From JAZKDW01 sp040387375 (lineage in GTDB: Bacteria; Pseudomonadota; Gammaproteobacteria; Burkholderiales; Burkholderiaceae_D): 64,000 nucleotides of DNA. A program made the position numbers and the translations under genes. Each line of letters opens with the position of its first letter. The first letter of the stretch is position 1. Location: assembly GCA_040387375.1 (NCBI GenBank), contig JAZKDW010000015.1, positions 186,001 to 250,000 of the forward strand, in the 5' to 3' direction. Below, in pieces: positions 43,251 through 52,071 of this stretch. Below the pieces are notes generated by a model. That model had not been told where the DNA came from. It was given only the letters and a program-made list of their open reading frames with translations, and made no database searches.

Positions 43251-43727
43251 ATGACAGAAAAAATGGATAAATATGACCGCATCCTTTTGAAGATGCTGCA
43301 AGAAAACGGCCGGGCGTCGAACGTTGAACTGTCCGATAAGGCCAGCCTGTCCGCACCGCAATGTTATCGGCGCGTGAAGCGCCTCGAATCCGAAGGAATC
43401 ATCCGCGGTTATGCAGCGCAGGTTGCGCCCGAAGCGATCGGATTGGGTGTGGTGGCCTTCGTCAACCTGACGATAGACCGGGAAAAATTCAAGCAGGTGC
43501 GCGAAATGGAAAAAGCGATACGCCAGTTTCCGGAAATATTGGAGTGCTACACGATTTCCGGCGATTTCGATTATTTGCTGAAGGTTGTGGCCACCGACCT
43601 CAAGTCATTTTCCAATTTCCTGACTGACCGCCTGATGCAGGTACCGGGCGTGTCCGGCGTGCGTTCCATGGTGTGCCTGGAAGAGATCAAGCAAGCGAGC
43701 GCGTTGCCGGTCGATCAGATTGCCTGA
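43251..43727 (+). CDS. Lrp/AsnC family transcriptional regulator
   Basis: 158 residues. N-terminal helix-turn-helix (about 5-60: DRILLKMLQENGRASNVELS and APQCYRRVKRLESEGII) and C-terminal RAM effector domain (about 70-150). Divergent from the arginine operon, which it probably controls in response to arginine or ornithine. Its last 13 bp overlap the end of fmt on the other strand. Confidence 0.88.
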   Translation: MTEKMDKYDRILLKMLQENGRASNVELSDKASLSAPQCYRRVKRLESEGIIRGYAAQVAPEAIGLGVVAFVNLTIDREKFKQVREMEKAIRQFPEILECYTISGDFDYLLKVVATDLKSFSNFLTDRLMQVPGVSGVRSMVCLEEIKQASALPVDQIA

Positions 43728-44692
43728 GGTTTGTTTACTACGTCAAAGCGTCCGCCTTCCATCGGGAAGCCCTTCAGGAATTCGGCTGCGGACAATCTTT
43801 TGCCGCCGGGCTTCTGCAATTCCGTCACGCGCAGCGCACCATCGCCGCAGGCAACCAGGACACCGTCTTGCGCATCCGCCGCAAGCACACGGCCAGGTTC
43901 GGCCGCAGACGATAAGGGCGCCACTTCCGCACGCCAGATCTTGACTGGCACACCGTTAAACAATGCGACAGCGCCGGGGAAGGGATTAAACGCCCGGATC
44001 TTGCGCGCCACGCCGTCTGCGCTTTGCGTGAAGTCCAGGGTGGCTTCTTCCTTCATGATCTTGGCTGCGTAAGTAATGCCTTCCGGCGGCTGCGGCACGG
44101 CGGACAGGCGGCCGCGCTCAAGGCTGCGCAGCACATCGACAATCATCGAACCGCCAAGCGGTGCCAACCTGTCATGCAGGCTTCCAGTCGTATCAACCGG
44201 CGCAATTGCCAAGCGCTCCATCAGCAGCATCGGGCCGGTGTCCAGGCCCTGCTCCATCTGCATGATTGTCACGCCGGTCTCCGGATCGCCCGCCTCGATG
44301 GCGCGATGAATCGGCGCCGCGCCGCGCCAGCGTGGCAACAGGGAGGCGTGGATATTGATGCAGCCATGCCGGGGTATGTCGAGCACGGAAGGCGGCAGTA
44401 TCAATCCATACGCGGCCACGACCATGACATCGTGCGGTGTCGAATACAGCAAGTCGTGCGCCTGCCGCGCAACTTCCGGATATTTTCCGTCCAGCCGCAG
44501 CGACACAGGTTGTGCGACCGGAATCTGGTGCGCCAGGGCAAATTGCTTGACTGCCGAAGCATGTAACTGCATGCCGCGTCCGGCGGGGCGGTCGGGCTGG
44601 GTCAGGACCAGCGGGATGTCAAAACCGGCATCGTGCAATGCATTGAGCGCAACTGCAGCAAATTCAGGCGTGCCAGCGAAGATAATTTTCAT
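43715..44692 (-). CDS. fmt: Methionyl-tRNA formyltransferase
   Basis: 325 residues. N-terminal formyltransferase domain: IIFAGTPEFAA, the folate-site HASLLPRWRGAAPIHRAI with the catalytic Asn (CINIHAS) and His, and C-terminal OB domain with RAFNPFPGAVALF. It formylates initiator Met-tRNA. The start at 44692 (MKIIFAG) is the family start; a frame to 44746 exists. It follows def on the same strand. Confidence 0.94.
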   Translation of the reverse strand: MKIIFAGTPEFAAVALNALHDAGFDIPLVLTQPDRPAGRGMQLHASAVKQFALAHQIPVAQPVSLRLDGKYPEVARQAHDLLYSTPHDVMVVAAYGLILPPSVLDIPRHGCINIHASLLPRWRGAAPIHRAIEAGDPETGVTIMQMEQGLDTGPMLLMERLAIAPVDTTGSLHDRLAPLGGSMIVDVLRSLERGRLSAVPQPPEGITYAAKIMKEEATLDFTQSADGVARKIRAFNPFPGAVALFNGVPVKIWRAEVAPLSSAAEPGRVLAADAQDGVLVACGDGALRVTELQKPGGKRLSAAEFLKGFPMEGGRFDVVNKPQAI

Positions 44693-44765
44693 GAGGGATT
44701 CATTGTAGACGCGCCGCAGGATGCAAGCGCATGCGGCGCAACACACGTCGCTGGTAACAACGCAA

Positions 44766-45299
44766 TTATCTGGCCAGCATGCGCTGCTTCTCGCGCTTCA
44801 GCTCTCGTTCTTCCTTGAGCATCCTGGCCTTGATCCGGTTGCGCTTCAGGGGCGACAGGTATTCCACAAACACCTTGCCCTTCAGATGATCCATCTCATG
44901 CTGAATGCAGACCGCCAGCAACCCATCGGCTTCCACTTCAAACCGTTTGCCATCGGCATCCAGCGCCCGCGCCTTGATCCGGGCATGGCGTTCCACACCA
45001 TCGTAGATGCCTGGCACCGACAGGCAACCCTCATCGTAAATTTCTTTTTCCGGACTGGCCCAGACAATTTCGGGATTGATGAAAACGCGCAGATCGCTGC
45101 GCGTATCCGATGTATCGATGACAATGATCTGCTCATGTACATCGATTTGGGACGCCGCCAGGCCAACGCCAGGCGCGTCGTACATGGTCTCGGCCATATC
45201 GGCCACCAAACGCTGCAGGCGTGCATCAAAGACGGCGACTGGCTTGGCAACCTTGTGCAGGCGCGGATCGGGGTATAGCAGGATATTTAATAAAGACAT
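44766..45299 (-). CDS. def: Peptide deformylase
   Basis: 177 residues. All three motifs are present: GVGLAASQ, EGCLSVPG and QHEMDHL, which supply the Cys and two His metal ligands and the catalytic Glu. It removes the N-formyl group from new proteins. Start at 45299 (MSLLNIL). First gene of the def-fmt operon, divergent from the LysM gene. The C-terminal tail (about 155-177) is Lys/Arg/Glu-rich. Confidence 0.94.
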   Translation of the reverse strand: MSLLNILLYPDPRLHKVAKPVAVFDARLQRLVADMAETMYDAPGVGLAASQIDVHEQIIVIDTSDTRSDLRVFINPEIVWASPEKEIYDEGCLSVPGIYDGVERHARIKARALDADGKRFEVEADGLLAVCIQHEMDHLKGKVFVEYLSPLKRNRIKARMLKEERELKREKQRMLAR

Positions 45300-45476
45300 A
45301 CGGCTTTTGCGCAACAACAGGAAAGGATAGGAAAAGAGTTTCTCTTGCTAGTTCAAGCATTTATGTGCAAAATTTGATTCAGTTTAGCAAGGTCTGACAC
45401 GATCTCTTCGAACGCGAACAATCTGCTGCTGCAAAAAATCATATCAGGCAGAAATGCCGCACTCATCGGATGAACC

Positions 45477-46574
45477 ATGAAAAAGTTTAGCACAGCTGGG
45501 CCCCTTCTCGCTTTCGCCTTTGCCTTTGCACCCTTGATATCCTTTGCTGCAGACGCTGTCATTCCCGCCGCCAAGTCCACCAAATGCGAATTTTTAGCCA
45601 ACGCGCCGGATCAGCACGTGGTCGTGCGCGGTGACACGTTATGGGGCATCTCAGGAAAATTCCTGCAGCATCCATGGTGCTGGCCTCAGGTATGGGGCCT
45701 CAACCGTGAGCAGATCCGTGACCCGCACTGGATTTATCCAGGCCAGATAGTTTATTTCGACCGCGTTGGCGGACGCTTGCGGCTGGGGACGCCAACCGGA
45801 TCAAACAATAACGGCGGCACGTCGGATGCCCGCCTTGTTCCGCGGGTTCGGATTGAACGCCTGAATCAGGATGCCATCCCCGCCATACCGGCAAGCGCGA
45901 TTGAACCATTCCTGTCGCAACCGCTGATTGTTGAAGAACTTGAACTGAACGACACACCACGCATCGTCGCCGCCCAGGAAGGCCGTGTATTTCTCGCAAA
46001 AAATGACAAGGCCTATGTGCGTGGCAACCTGAACGGAGGCACCTCGTTCCAGGCATTCCGTCCCGGCAAGCCCCTGAGGGATCCGGAAACCAGGGCAATC
46101 ATCGGTTATGAAGCAGCGTACCTTGGCACGCTCAAGCTCGATCGCGCGGCGACAGCCGACAATGAAGCGCATCGTTTTATCATCACCACATCAAAAGAAG
46201 AAATGGGTGTAGGCGATCGCCTCGTGATGGTACCTCCTACGCCGATCATCAATTACGCGCCGCACGAGCCCGAAAAGGCGGTGCATGCGCGCATCGTGTC
46301 GGTATATGGCGGCGTCACCCAAGCCGGGCAAAACAGCGTGGTAACGGTCAATCGGGGCAAAAATGATGGCCTCGATGTCGGTTCGGTACTGGACATTTAC
46401 CGATTCGGCAGAATCATCCCTGATCGCACCGACGCCAAAAATCCAATCAAATTGCCGGATGAGAAATACGGCACACTGTTCATCTTCCGTGTCTTCAATA
46501 ATATTTCGTATGCGCTGGTCATGCAGGTTACCGAGGCCGTTCAGGTCGGCGACGTTGCCATGTCTCCGGAGTAA
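45477..46574 (+). CDS. LysM domain exported protein
   Basis: 365 residues. Signal peptide ends near SFA-AD (residue 25). A LysM domain lies at about 45-95: HVVVRGDTLWGISGKFLQHPWCWPQVWGLN and IYPGQIVYF are its ends. The remaining 260 residues are beta-rich with no recognised enzyme motif. It likely binds peptidoglycan in the periplasm. It lies between def and dprA as in related genomes. Confidence 0.88.
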   Translation: MKKFSTAGPLLAFAFAFAPLISFAADAVIPAAKSTKCEFLANAPDQHVVVRGDTLWGISGKFLQHPWCWPQVWGLNREQIRDPHWIYPGQIVYFDRVGGRLRLGTPTGSNNNGGTSDARLVPRVRIERLNQDAIPAIPASAIEPFLSQPLIVEELELNDTPRIVAAQEGRVFLAKNDKAYVRGNLNGGTSFQAFRPGKPLRDPETRAIIGYEAAYLGTLKLDRAATADNEAHRFIITTSKEEMGVGDRLVMVPPTPIINYAPHEPEKAVHARIVSVYGGVTQAGQNSVVTVNRGKNDGLDVGSVLDIYRFGRIIPDRTDAKNPIKLPDEKYGTLFIFRVFNNISYALVMQVTEAVQVGDVAMSPE

Positions 46575-46582
46575 GCTGTCCA

Positions 46583-47701
46583 GTGGCCGATGGTGGAGAT
46601 CTGGCGGATTGGATTCGCCTCGAACAAACCAGCGGCGTCGGGCGGGAAACCGCCCGCAGGCTGCTGGCGGCGTTTGGCCTGCCTGACAATATTTTTACCG
46701 CAGATTTTTCCTCTCTTCAGCAAGTCGTTAACCAGCAAATTGCGCTTGCATTGATCACACCGCCGTCGGCACAGATCCAGGCACAGATCGACAAGACCCT
46801 GGCGTGGCTGACGCAGCCCGGCAATCATGTAGTGACGCTGGCGGATGCCCATTATCCACGCACACTTCTCGACACCGCCGACCCGCCGCTCCTTTTATAC
46901 GCCAAAGGCAGGCTTGAGTTGTTAGCCAGGCCGTCGGTCGCCATCGTTGGCAGCCGCAATGCAAGCGCACAGGGAATGTCGAATGCAGAAAAATTTTCCG
47001 AAGCACTGAGCCATGCCGGACTGACCATAGTGTCTGGCATGGCACTCGGGATCGACACCGCTGCCCATCAGGGAAGCCTGCGTACCTGCATCAATGGCAA
47101 TGCGGGATCAACTGTCGCCGTCATTGGCACCGGCGCCGACATTGTTTATCCGGCCCGCAATCGGGAACTCGCACATCGGATTGCCGAGGCCGGCTGTATC
47201 GTCAGCGAATATGCATTGGGCATGCCAGCGATCGCCGCAAATTTCCCACGTCGCAATCGAATTATCAGCGGACTGGCGCACGGTGTGTTGGTGGTCGAAG
47301 CGGCGGACATGTCCGGGTCGCTGATTACCGCCCGACTGGCGCTGGAACAGGGCCGTGATGTATTTGCCATTCCTGGCTCGATCCATTCACCGCTGTCCAA
47401 AGGATGTCATCAATTGATCAAGCAAGGCGCCAAGCTGGTTGAATCGGCGCAGGACATTCTGGAAGAACTGGGAAATTATAAACTCGCACCAGAGGCAATC
47501 AACCCCGGGCCGCCAGCCGCAGCCGATGATCCGGTAAGGGCACGAATCCTGACTGCAATAGGTTTTGATCCGGTCGACGCAAACTTGCTTGCCGAGCGCG
47601 TTGATCTCGATGCGGCTACAATCACTACTCAGTTACTGACATTGGAACTTTCGGGTCTGATAGAAATGCTCCCGGGAGGAATTTATCGGAGGCTGGCGTA
47701 G
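46583..47701 (+). CDS. dprA: DNA processing protein DprA
   Basis: 372 residues, GTG start 8 bp after the LysM stop. An N-terminal SAM/HhH-like region (1-80), the Rossmann-like core with VAIVGSRNASAQG, SGMALGIDTAAHQGSL, GTGADIVYPARN and EYALGMPAIAANFPRRNRIISGLAHGVLVVEA, and a C-terminal winged helix (about 310-370). DprA loads RecA onto incoming single-stranded DNA in transformation. It is intact here although comM is broken. Confidence 0.92.
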   Translation: MADGGDLADWIRLEQTSGVGRETARRLLAAFGLPDNIFTADFSSLQQVVNQQIALALITPPSAQIQAQIDKTLAWLTQPGNHVVTLADAHYPRTLLDTADPPLLLYAKGRLELLARPSVAIVGSRNASAQGMSNAEKFSEALSHAGLTIVSGMALGIDTAAHQGSLRTCINGNAGSTVAVIGTGADIVYPARNRELAHRIAEAGCIVSEYALGMPAIAANFPRRNRIISGLAHGVLVVEAADMSGSLITARLALEQGRDVFAIPGSIHSPLSKGCHQLIKQGAKLVESAQDILEELGNYKLAPEAINPGPPAAADDPVRARILTAIGFDPVDANLLAERVDLDAATITTQLLTLELSGLIEMLPGGIYRRLA

Positions 47702-47923
47702 AACTTTTCAAATTTTTTACAATCCCTTGAAAAGCACGCCAGGACTTCCGGCACTGGTATAAAATTTCAGGTATCCACTCCTTGATTTTTGTAGCGGGAA
47801 AATTTTAGCTCGTTGGATAAACGGATACCAGGCCTGATCAGGTGTCATTTATCTGCAACTTGAACCATCCGGTTTTACACGCTGGCGCTTGTGCCGCTTT
47901 CACCTTACCGTTACAGTAAAACC

Positions 47924-48400
47924 ATGTTTGACGTCCTTGTTTACCTCTACGAAACGTATTATCGTCCCGATGCCTGCCCTGATTCCGAGGCTTTGGTGAA
48001 AAAGTTATCGGCAGTCGGATTTGAAGAGGAAGAGATCTCCAAGGCGCTGGGATGGCTTACCGATCTGGCCGAGGCCACGAATGAGTTTTCCCATCAACAC
48101 CCACAGCAAACCGCTTTTTCATTTGGCTTCCGCATTTATGTAGACCGTGAGCTCAGCGTATTGGGTACTGCCGCCGTCGGTTTCATCCAGTTTCTGGAAT
48201 CTGCCAAGGTCCTTAACCCGGTGCAGCGTGAAATTGTCATCGAGCGGGCGCTCGCTGCCAGCGAGGCGCAGATTTCGGTCGACAAGCTCAAGGTTATCGT
48301 GCTGATGGTTTTGTGGAGTCAAGGCAAGGAACCGGACGGACTGATGTTCGATGAACTTTTTCTCGATGACGACGACGCTGAACCGCGTATGCTGCATTAA
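47924..48400 (+). CDS. smg: Smg family protein (DUF494)
   Basis: 158 residues. MFDVLVYLYETYYRPDACPD and the acidic C-terminus (FLDDDDAEPRML) are typical of Smg, a helical protein found next to dprA and topoisomerase genes. The ATG at 47924 matches the family start; a GTG at 47891 is in frame. Function unknown. A stem (47704-47711 with 47727-47734) lies upstream. Confidence 0.9.
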   Translation: MFDVLVYLYETYYRPDACPDSEALVKKLSAVGFEEEEISKALGWLTDLAEATNEFSHQHPQQTAFSFGFRIYVDRELSVLGTAAVGFIQFLESAKVLNPVQREIVIERALAASEAQISVDKLKVIVLMVLWSQGKEPDGLMFDELFLDDDDAEPRMLH

Positions 48401-48632
48401 TACTTCAGCCAGCCATCCGGTTGCCCGCTGTCAGGGCGGCCGAGAGCCTTCTTCATTCCTCAACCTGTATTCATACCTGCTTGCAGATTTTGCTGCAACG
48501 CGCTTATCATTGGCCGCACATGCTGCATAGTTGCCATAATATTAGCGAATTTCCAATAAGCAACACCCGTGCTTTCCGCTGTACTATGCTGCATGACGTG
48601 CATTTTCGCGCGCCTAATTCGAGACTCTACTT

Positions 48633-51275
48633 ATGACCAAGACCCTCATCATCGCCGAGAAGCCCTCTGTCGCGAACGATATCGCGAAGACGCTGGGCGG
48701 CTTTACCAAGCACGATGAGTACTTTGAATCCGACGAGTACGTGCTGTCCTCGGCGGTCGGCCACCTGCTGGAAATCGCGGTGCCGGAAGAATACGACGTA
48801 AAACGCGGCAAATGGTCATTCGCGCATTTGCCGATGATCCCGCCGCATTTTGCGCTGAATCCGATTGCCAAAACCGAGTCGCGGCTCAAGGTGCTCAACC
48901 GGCTGATCAAACGCAAGGATGTCAGTGCGCTGATCAACGCCTGCGATGCCGGGCGTGAAGGGGAATTGATTTTCAGGTTGATTGCGCAGTATGCGAAAGC
49001 CAAGCAGCCAATCAAGCGTTTATGGTTGCAATCGATGACGCCAGGCGCGATCCGGGAAGCGTTTACCCATTTGCGCGAAGACCGGGAAATGCTGCCGCTG
49101 GCCGATGCCGCGCGTTGCCGCAGTGAAGCAGACTGGCTGATTGGCATCAATGGCACCCGGGCGATGACGGCGTTCAACTCAAAAGAAGGCGGTTTTTATC
49201 TGACCACGGTAGGCCGGGTGCAAACGCCAACCTTGTCGATTGTGGTCGAGCGCGAAGAAAAGATCAAAAAATTCGTGCCGCGCGATTTCTGGGAAGTGCG
49301 CGCCGAATTCATTTGCGCTGCCGGCATTTACGAAGGCCGCTGGCTCGATACCAAACACAAGAAAGACGAAACGGATCCTGAAAAACGCGCTGAACGCCTG
49401 TGGAGCAAGGCCGCCGCCGAGTCGATCGTTGCCGCTTGCCGTGGCAAGATGGGCAATGTTACCGAAGAATCCAAACCCACCACCTCCATGGCGCCGGCGT
49501 TGTTCGACCTGACCAGCCTGCAGCGGGAAGCCAATGCGCGTTTTGGTTTTTCAGCCAAGAATACGCTGGGACTGGCGCAGGCGCTGTATGAAAAACACAA
49601 GGTATTGACCTATCCGCGTACCGATTCGCGCCATCTGCCGGAAGACTATCTGAACACGGTCAAGCAGACGCTGGAAACGCTGTCGGAAAACAATAACTAT
49701 CAGCAGTTCAGTGCGCAAATCCTGAACAAGAACTGGGTCAAGCCAAACAAGCGCATTTTCGATAACACGAAAATCAGCGATCACTTTGCGATCATCCCGA
49801 CCACGCAGGCGCCGAAAAACCTGTCCGAGCCCGAGCAAAAACTCTACGATCTGGTGACACGCCGTTTCATGGCCATCTTTTTCCCGGCCGCGGAATTCCA
49901 GGTCACGACGCGCTTCACGGAAGTATCCGGCCATCAGTTCAAGACTGAAGGCAAGGTCATGACCAATCCGGGCTGGCTGGCAGTGTATGGCAAGGAAGTG
50001 CTCGAGGAAAAGGATTCGGAAAATAGCGGCACGCTGGTGCCGGTAGCCAAAGGTGAAAAAGTCATCACTGAAAAAATCACCGCCAATGGTCTGGTCACCA
50101 AACCGCCCGCACGCTATTCGGAAGCGACGCTGCTGTCGGCGATGGAAGGCGCCGGCAAACTGATCGATGATGAAGAACTGCGCGATGCGATGGCCGGCAA
50201 AGGCCTGGGCACACCTGCTACCCGGGCGGCGATCATCGAAGGTTTGCTAAACGAGAAATATCTGCTGCGTGAAGGCCGCGAGATGATTCCGACCGCGAAG
50301 GCATTCCAGCTGATGACGCTGTTGCGCGGCCTGGGCGTCAACGAACTGACCGCGCCGGAACTCACCGGCGAATGGGAATACAAACTGTCGCAAATGGAAC
50401 GCGGCAAGATCAGCCGCGAAGAATTCATGCGCGAAATCGCGCAGATGACACAGATCATCGTGAAGCGCGCCAAGGAATACGACAACGCTACGATCCCCGG
50501 CGACTATGCAACGCTGAAAACGCCGTGCCCGAACTGCGGCTCGGTCGTCAAGGAAAACTACCGCCGATTTGCCTGCACCAAGTGCGAGTTCTCGATGAGC
50601 AAAACGCCAGGCAGCCGTCAGTTTGAAGTCGCCGAAGTGGAAGAGCTGTTGACCAACCGCACCATTGGCCCGCTACAAGGATTCCGCTCCAAGATGGGAC
50701 GTCCATTCGCCGCGATCCTGAAAATTTCGCGCGATGAAGATATCAAGAATTTCAAGCTTGAATTCGATTTCGGCCAGAACGATGGCGAAGGTGAGAACGG
50801 GGAAGGTGTCGATTTCACCGGCCAGACCGCATTGGGTCCGTGCCCGAAATGTGGCAGCGGCGTGTATGAAATGGGCCTTGCCTACGTCTGCGAAAAAACC
50901 GTCGCCAAACCGAAGGAATGCGATTTCCGCAGTGGCCGGATTATCCTGCAACAGGAAATTCTGCCCGAGCAGATGGCAAAGCTGCTTAACGACGGCAAGA
51001 CCGATCTGATGCCGGGTTTCGTATCGCAGCGCACGCGGCGTCCGTTCAAGGCATTCCTTGTCAAAGGGAAGGACGGCAAGGTCAGTTTCGAGTTTGAAGA
51101 GCGCAAGGCAAAGGCACCGGCCAAAGGCAAGGCCGCTGCCGGGGAAGATGACGAGGCGCCTGCTAAAACAGAAAAGAAAGTGGTAAACAAGGCACCGGCA
51201 AAAAAGGCAGTCGCCAAGAAAGTCGTAGCTAAAAAAGCCGTTGCCAAAAAAGCCGCAGTGAAAAAAGCGGCCTGA
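48633..51275 (+). CDS. topB: DNA topoisomerase III-type (type IA)
   Basis: 880 residues. TOPRIM domain with IIAEKPSVA and DACDAGREGELIFR; active-site tyrosine Y327 in TYPRTDSR; GVGRVQTPTLSIV-type core (VGRVQTPTL). After the core come zinc-ribbon repeats (CPNCGS, CTKCEF; CPKCGS) and a Lys/Ala-rich tail (about 825-880) of KKAVAKK-like repeats, resembling histone H1-like tails. It relaxes and decatenates single-stranded regions. The extra tail probably adds non-specific DNA binding. Confidence 0.92.
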   Translation: MTKTLIIAEKPSVANDIAKTLGGFTKHDEYFESDEYVLSSAVGHLLEIAVPEEYDVKRGKWSFAHLPMIPPHFALNPIAKTESRLKVLNRLIKRKDVSALINACDAGREGELIFRLIAQYAKAKQPIKRLWLQSMTPGAIREAFTHLREDREMLPLADAARCRSEADWLIGINGTRAMTAFNSKEGGFYLTTVGRVQTPTLSIVVEREEKIKKFVPRDFWEVRAEFICAAGIYEGRWLDTKHKKDETDPEKRAERLWSKAAAESIVAACRGKMGNVTEESKPTTSMAPALFDLTSLQREANARFGFSAKNTLGLAQALYEKHKVLTYPRTDSRHLPEDYLNTVKQTLETLSENNNYQQFSAQILNKNWVKPNKRIFDNTKISDHFAIIPTTQAPKNLSEPEQKLYDLVTRRFMAIFFPAAEFQVTTRFTEVSGHQFKTEGKVMTNPGWLAVYGKEVLEEKDSENSGTLVPVAKGEKVITEKITANGLVTKPPARYSEATLLSAMEGAGKLIDDEELRDAMAGKGLGTPATRAAIIEGLLNEKYLLREGREMIPTAKAFQLMTLLRGLGVNELTAPELTGEWEYKLSQMERGKISREEFMREIAQMTQIIVKRAKEYDNATIPGDYATLKTPCPNCGSVVKENYRRFACTKCEFSMSKTPGSRQFEVAEVEELLTNRTIGPLQGFRSKMGRPFAAILKISRDEDIKNFKLEFDFGQNDGEGENGEGVDFTGQTALGPCPKCGSGVYEMGLAYVCEKTVAKPKECDFRSGRIILQQEILPEQMAKLLNDGKTDLMPGFVSQRTRRPFKAFLVKGKDGKVSFEFEERKAKAPAKGKAAAGEDDEAPAKTEKKVVNKAPAKKAVAKKVVAKKAVAKKAAVKKAA

Positions 51276-51294
51276 TCACACTCACGGCCGCATG

Positions 51295-51338
51295 CACCTG
51301 AACATGGGCAAGAATTATTGCGCGCATATGTTCAGGTG
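51295..51338. terminator. Stem-loop after topB
   Basis: CACCTGAACAT (51295-51305) pairs perfectly with ATGTTCAGGTG (51328-51338). No T tract follows directly; it could still end or stabilise the topB transcript. Confidence 0.5.
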
Positions 51339-51518
51339 GTGCGCCACGCCATTCTTTTCAACCTTCCCGGTTGACCAAGCTCAACGACTCCACCTCCGCG
51401 CAAAGTAGGCCTGGAACTTCGCGTTCCGCATTGCTTCTACCAACAGTAGGAACATGCAATGTAACGGTGCGTCTGCTTTTTGGCGTGCTGCCCTTTTTAT
51501 TTTTCACGGAGTTTTTTT

Positions 51519-51800
51519 ATGACTAAATGGATGATGTCTTTAGCATGTGTTTTCCTGATGGCCTGCACGTCAACAGACGGGGGTGGTTCCACGTCCGGAT
51601 CGTCGTCCGACATGGGTTCTGGCGCAAGCTCTGCACCGGCCACCGGCAGCTCTCCTGGCATGTCTGGCAGCACCGGCACGACTGGCGCAGGCTCTTCGGA
51701 CAGCAGTGGCAGTTCCGGCTCTACAGGCGCCCCGGGCTCTTCCGGTGGCTCCGGTTCTTCCGGCACCAGCGGCGCGCCTGGGTCGTCGGGCAAATATTAA
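51519..51800 (+). CDS. Gly/Ser-rich small lipoprotein
   Basis: 93 residues. Lipobox LMAC with Cys16 after a short hydrophobic segment (WMMSLACVFL). The whole mature part is low complexity, made of Gly, Ser, Thr, Ala and Pro in collagen-like or linker-like runs (GSSGSSGTSGAPGSSG type). The start at 51519 is used because it gives the correct signal length. It may be a surface or periplasmic spacer. A stem-loop (51834-51841 with 51860-51867) follows. Confidence 0.6.
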   Translation: MTKWMMSLACVFLMACTSTDGGGSTSGSSSDMGSGASSAPATGSSPGMSGSTGTTGAGSSDSSGSSGSTGAPGSSGGSGSSGTSGAPGSSGKY

Positions 51801-51833
51801 AAACCCGTCATGTCAACTGTCTTAGCCACACCA

Positions 51834-52007
51834 CTTCGAGCGCAATCGATAACACCTGTGCTCGAAGGTTTCTTTCCGCCTGCTGTACTTCAACAACTCC
51901 CCTGGTGAGCTGACATGCCCGTGCCAGTCAGTCCTGACTAGCCAGCGGTTATTGCCCAATAAATTTATTCCGAGAGGGCGCTTGGGAAGTTACTCAAGCC
52001 CTTTTGT
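51834..52007 (+). terminator. Two stem-loops between the lipoprotein and Liv cluster 2
   Basis: CTTCGAGC (51834-51841) and GCTCGAAG (51860-51867) form one stem followed by GTTTCTTT. GGGCGCTTGGG (51976-51986) and CAAGCCC (51995-52001) followed by TTTTG form a second. The first likely ends the lipoprotein transcript; the second, 65 bp before the binding-protein gene, could be an attenuator. The rest of this 271-bp gap shows no gene. Confidence 0.5.
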
Positions 52008-52071
52008 TTCGGGTAATCTTCATTGCGCTGGATAACAAAATAAAATTCACCCACCAAGAGGAAGTCAATCA

